From Marinovum sp. (GTDB taxonomy: Bacteria; Pseudomonadota; Alphaproteobacteria; Rhodobacterales; Rhodobacteraceae): a DNA stretch of 57,275 nucleotides. Under the pieces are notes generated by a model. That model was not told the origin of the DNA. It did not search any database and saw only the letters and a program-made list of their open reading frames with translations. How positions within the stretch are numbered: the stretch's first letter is position 1; each line of letters begins with the position of its first letter. Location: positions 1-57,275 of the forward strand of contig JAKVBH010000004.1 of NCBI GenBank assembly GCA_022447495.1, in the 5' to 3' direction. This document shows, piece after piece, positions 55,227-57,275 of this stretch. The translations under genes were made by a program, and so were the position numbers.

Positions 55227-55330
55227 GCGATCGAGCTAGACTGAATTCCATCGCGCGTCCAGATGGGGTTGCGCGGGACGCGTGTTTTGCGCATCTTGTC
55301 AGGCAAAATAGACAGTAAGGCTGGGACAGT

Positions 55331-55975
55331 ATGCCCCAAGACAAAGGCGCGCACAAAGACGCGTACACACTTATTCTCGATGCCATCGACCAAGGTGCCT
55401 ATCGTCCTGGGGATCGCCTGGTTGAGAGCGATTTAGCGGAACGTTTTAAAGTCTCGCGCACTCCTATCCGCGAGGCATTGCAACGGCTTGAGACCCAATC
55501 ACTATTGGCGCGCGATGGCCGGTCGCTCATTGTGGCTTCTCTTGATCACAACCAGATGGCGGAGCTTTATGTGGTCCGCTCGGAGCTAGAGGGCCTCGCC
55601 GCACGCCTCGCCGCGCAGCATGCCACCTCAGAAGAGGTACAGGTCCTGCGCGACATGATCGAAGCCGACCGCAAGCTTGTGGACGATCCCAACGCATTGA
55701 GCCGGGCCAATCGTCGGTTCCACCGCCAGATACACTTGGCCAGCCACAATCGCTATTTGGTGCAGCAGTTGGACCTCGTCTATCGCTCTATGGCGCTCAT
55801 GGCGACGACTTCGCTGGCGGCACAGGGCCGGTCCGAACTGGCCTTGGAAGAGCACGACGCCATCGTGGATGCCATTGCCGCGCGCAACGAAGATGCAGCT
55901 TATGACGCATTAAAAGCGCATATCTCGGTGGCGTTCCGCACACGTCTCAAATCCGACGCTGAAACGTCATTCTAG
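55331..55975 (+). CDS. GntR family (FadR subfamily, FCD domain) regulator
   Basis: A 214-residue transcription factor. The winged helix (residues about 8-70: YRPGDRLVESDLAERFKVSR, TPIREALQRLETQSLL) is followed by an all-helical FCD ligand domain with metal-binding histidines expected in RFHRQIHLASHNRYL and EEHDAIVDAI. Members sense small carboxylic acids. No target operon is adjacent except the divergent phosphatase. The stop codon runs straight into a palindromic repeat and insertion-sequence remnants. Confidence 0.9.
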   Translation: MPQDKGAHKDAYTLILDAIDQGAYRPGDRLVESDLAERFKVSRTPIREALQRLETQSLLARDGRSLIVASLDHNQMAELYVVRSELEGLAARLAAQHATSEEVQVLRDMIEADRKLVDDPNALSRANRRFHRQIHLASHNRYLVQQLDLVYRSMALMATTSLAAQGRSELALEEHDAIVDAIAARNEDAAYDALKAHISVAFRTRLKSDAETSF

Positions 55976-55977
55976 AG

Positions 55978-56012
55978 TATGTCGCGCAAAAGTGGGAACC
56001 GGTTTTGCGCTT
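55978..56012 (+). repeat. Palindromic intergenic repeat GCGCAAAA...TTTTGCGC
   Basis: GCGCAAAA (55984-55991) and TTTTGCGC (56003-56010) flank GTGGGAACCGG, preceded by TATGTC. The same block, with the spacer GTGGGAACCGG, is familiar as a widespread intergenic repeat in alphaproteobacterial genomes (general familiarity, no search made). It follows the GntR stop codon and could also act as its transcription end. Confidence 0.7.
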
Positions 56013-56029
56013 TGCCACGGGCGAAATGA

Positions 56030-56500
56030 TGAGGTGACAGCGTTTGATCCGCTCGGAAAATGTGGCTGCATCTATCCCAGCGCGTGGCAATTCGTTGCCA
56101 GTCTTTGAGCTTTGGTCAACAGGTTTTCCAGCTTGTGCCGGATTTTGTACGTTGCCTTGAAGTGTTCGACTACTTGGTGTCAATTTTGTTTGGCAAAGAA
56201 ACGGTGCATTCGTCTGATCTTCGGCAATGTTGCGTCTTGGCCAGTTCCCTGAGGATACCTGCAAACACCGCGTTTGCCGACCTCCGTTTGCACCGATTTT
56301 AGAGCGTCTTGTGCGGGTCATCGTCAGTGGGTACGTCGACCCAATGTCGCCCACTCTTGAACACATGGTTGATCCCACTCAAAACCTTGCGATCATCGGA
56401 ACGACCAACGCCCCGTTCCTTGGGGAAAGAACGGGACAATCCGTTCAACTTGTTCTTCAGAAAGCCAAAATACACGTCACATGGGTCATCCTCCTGGCCT
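56030..56500 (-). pseudogene. Remnant of an IS5-type transposase
   Basis: Reading leftwards: SFPKERGVGRSDDRKVLSGI, NHVFKSGRHWVDVPTDDDPH and KTL, then a stop (56299-56301), then FAGILRELAKT. After a large deletion the C-terminal signatures appear in two frames: KIRHKLENLL in one and KLKDWQRIATRWDRCSHIF in the next. These are the N-terminal and C-terminal blocks of IS5/IS427-group transposases. The DDE core is missing and several frameshifts and stops are present, so it is an old, dead copy. Confidence 0.75.
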
Positions 56501-56635
56501 CCATGACGCACAGCAACGCGGCAAGGAAATTCCTCTGTGCCGAATGTCTGAGATGCGGATATTTCGTTGAAAAACTCTTCGTTGATCGAAGGCTAAGTTG
56601 CTGATTCAAATCCTCCTGTAGGGAGGGGTTGGCTG

Positions 56636-57275
56636 ATGATGGGACCGAGGCAAGAAGCGTAGGTAGCATTGTTCTACAAGTTCTCTCTGGAGGACCATGT
56701 CCCTCAGGGTCATCTGCTTCGATCGATTGACCTCTTCGTCGACCTGGGTGGCATCCATGCGCATCTCGCAGACTTCTACAGCCACACAGGTCGTCCCTCG
56801 ATGGATCCTGAGCTGCTGATCCGCACGCTGCTGGTTGGGTATTGCTTCGGCATCCGATCCGAGCGACGGCTTTGCGAGGAGGTGCATCTGAACCTCGCTT
56901 ATCGCTGGTTCTGTCGCCTTGATTTGAACGACCGCGTTCCCGATCATTCAACGTTTTCAAAGAACCGGCATGGCCGCTTCCGCGAGAGTGAACTACTGCG
57001 CCATTTGTTCGAGACGACCGTTGCCCGCTGCATTGAGGAAGGTCTCGTTAGCGGCCAGCGGATGGCAATCGATGCCAGCCTGATCGAAGCAGATGCAAAC
57101 AAACAGAATTCAACACCAAAGGAAGAGTGGGACGCATCGAGCATCGCCCCGGCTGATGCTCCCCGCGCAGTCCGCGAGTGTCTCGACACGCTGGATGAGG
57201 CTGCATTCGGCGCGGCGAGCGAGGTGCAACCAAAGTTCACCTCCCATTCTGATCCGGCCCGACAATGGACAGCGG
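56636..57275 (+). mobile_element. IS1182-type insertion sequence, 5' part with early stop codon
   Basis: From the ATG at 56636 the frame reads MMGPRQEA, TAG (56660-56662), then an uninterrupted transposase N-terminus to the window end: FYKFSLEDHVPQGHLLRSID, PELLIRTLLVGYCFGIRSER, LCEEVHLNLAYRWFCRLDL, VPDHSTFSKNRHGRFRESE and GQRMAIDASLIEADANK. These are hallmarks of IS1182-family DDE transposases, including the first catalytic Asp in IDASLI. The amber codon replaces an expected Gln (CAG to TAG). The element's left end is probably near 56556 (TATTTCGTTGAAAAACTC); the right end is outside the window. Confidence 0.8.

Overview
The window is a chromosomal segment from an alphaproteobacterium of the Rhodobacteraceae (Roseobacter-type) lineage. 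I base this on moderately high GC, the gene neighbourhoods (DUF6476-rluA-rpoH, a dcw cluster behind a very long mraZ leader, Roseobacter-type folB-folP-glmM), a DUF1127 gene followed by hairpins with CUCCUCCC loops, and a SAM-II riboswitch in front of metZ. Species assignment is not possible from the sequence alone. I found no rRNA, tRNA or CRISPR array.

Layout. 0-3 kb: an mmcB fragment, a likely 6S-type RNA, the divergent pair DUF6476/rluA with overlapping start codons, rpoH and its terminator. 3-6.6 kb: a Gfo/Idh/MocA oxidoreductase converging on a complete bufferin operon (bufA precursor, bufB DUF692/MNIO enzyme, bufC DUF2063 partner, doxX), a copper-related RiPP pathway. 6.8-13 kb: thrS, a 66-residue protein behind a dyad, two coupled alpha/beta hydrolases, a secreted protein and an AlkB-like hydroxylase. 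13-25 kb: a fused NuoE-NuoF-type formate dehydrogenase beta subunit without its alpha subunit, a glutathione S-transferase with a stop at codon 6, a hydrolase, SAM-II riboswitch plus metZ, folE2, trkH, a ThDP-dependent decarboxylase and uvrD.

24.7-37.3 kb: a minus-strand DUF1127 gene with a CcsR-like small RNA array, mrp/apbC, then the division and cell wall (dcw) cluster mraZ-rsmH-ftsL-ftsI-murE-murF-mraY-[FrhB-like gene]-murD. The cluster starts with a leader of about 260 nt that resembles UpsM of Rhodobacter sphaeroides and is preceded by three ACAA-N4-TTGT dyads. It stops after murD; ftsW, murG, murC and ftsZ are not in the window. These enzymes make UDP-MurNAc-pentapeptide and lipid I and supply part of the divisome.

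37.5-46.5 kb: a ParB-like hypothetical gene, an HI0933-type flavoprotein, a SleB-type cell wall hydrolase, a PPDK-type enzyme, and folB-folP-glmM, linking folate synthesis and UDP-GlcNAc supply. 46.5-48.8 kb is a gene graveyard: a cluster of hairpins, an EamA transporter pseudogene with three in-frame stops, an ArsR regulator with a one-base frameshift, a membrane gene with no good start and an amidohydrolase pseudogene. 48.8-56 kb: a membrane protein, ilvC with a divergent Lrp regulator, a second Lrp, a class V aminotransferase, a UbiH-family monooxygenase, a HAD phosphatase and a GntR regulator. 56-57.3 kb: a palindromic repeat, an IS5-type remnant and an IS1182-type transposase with an early amber codon, running off the right edge.
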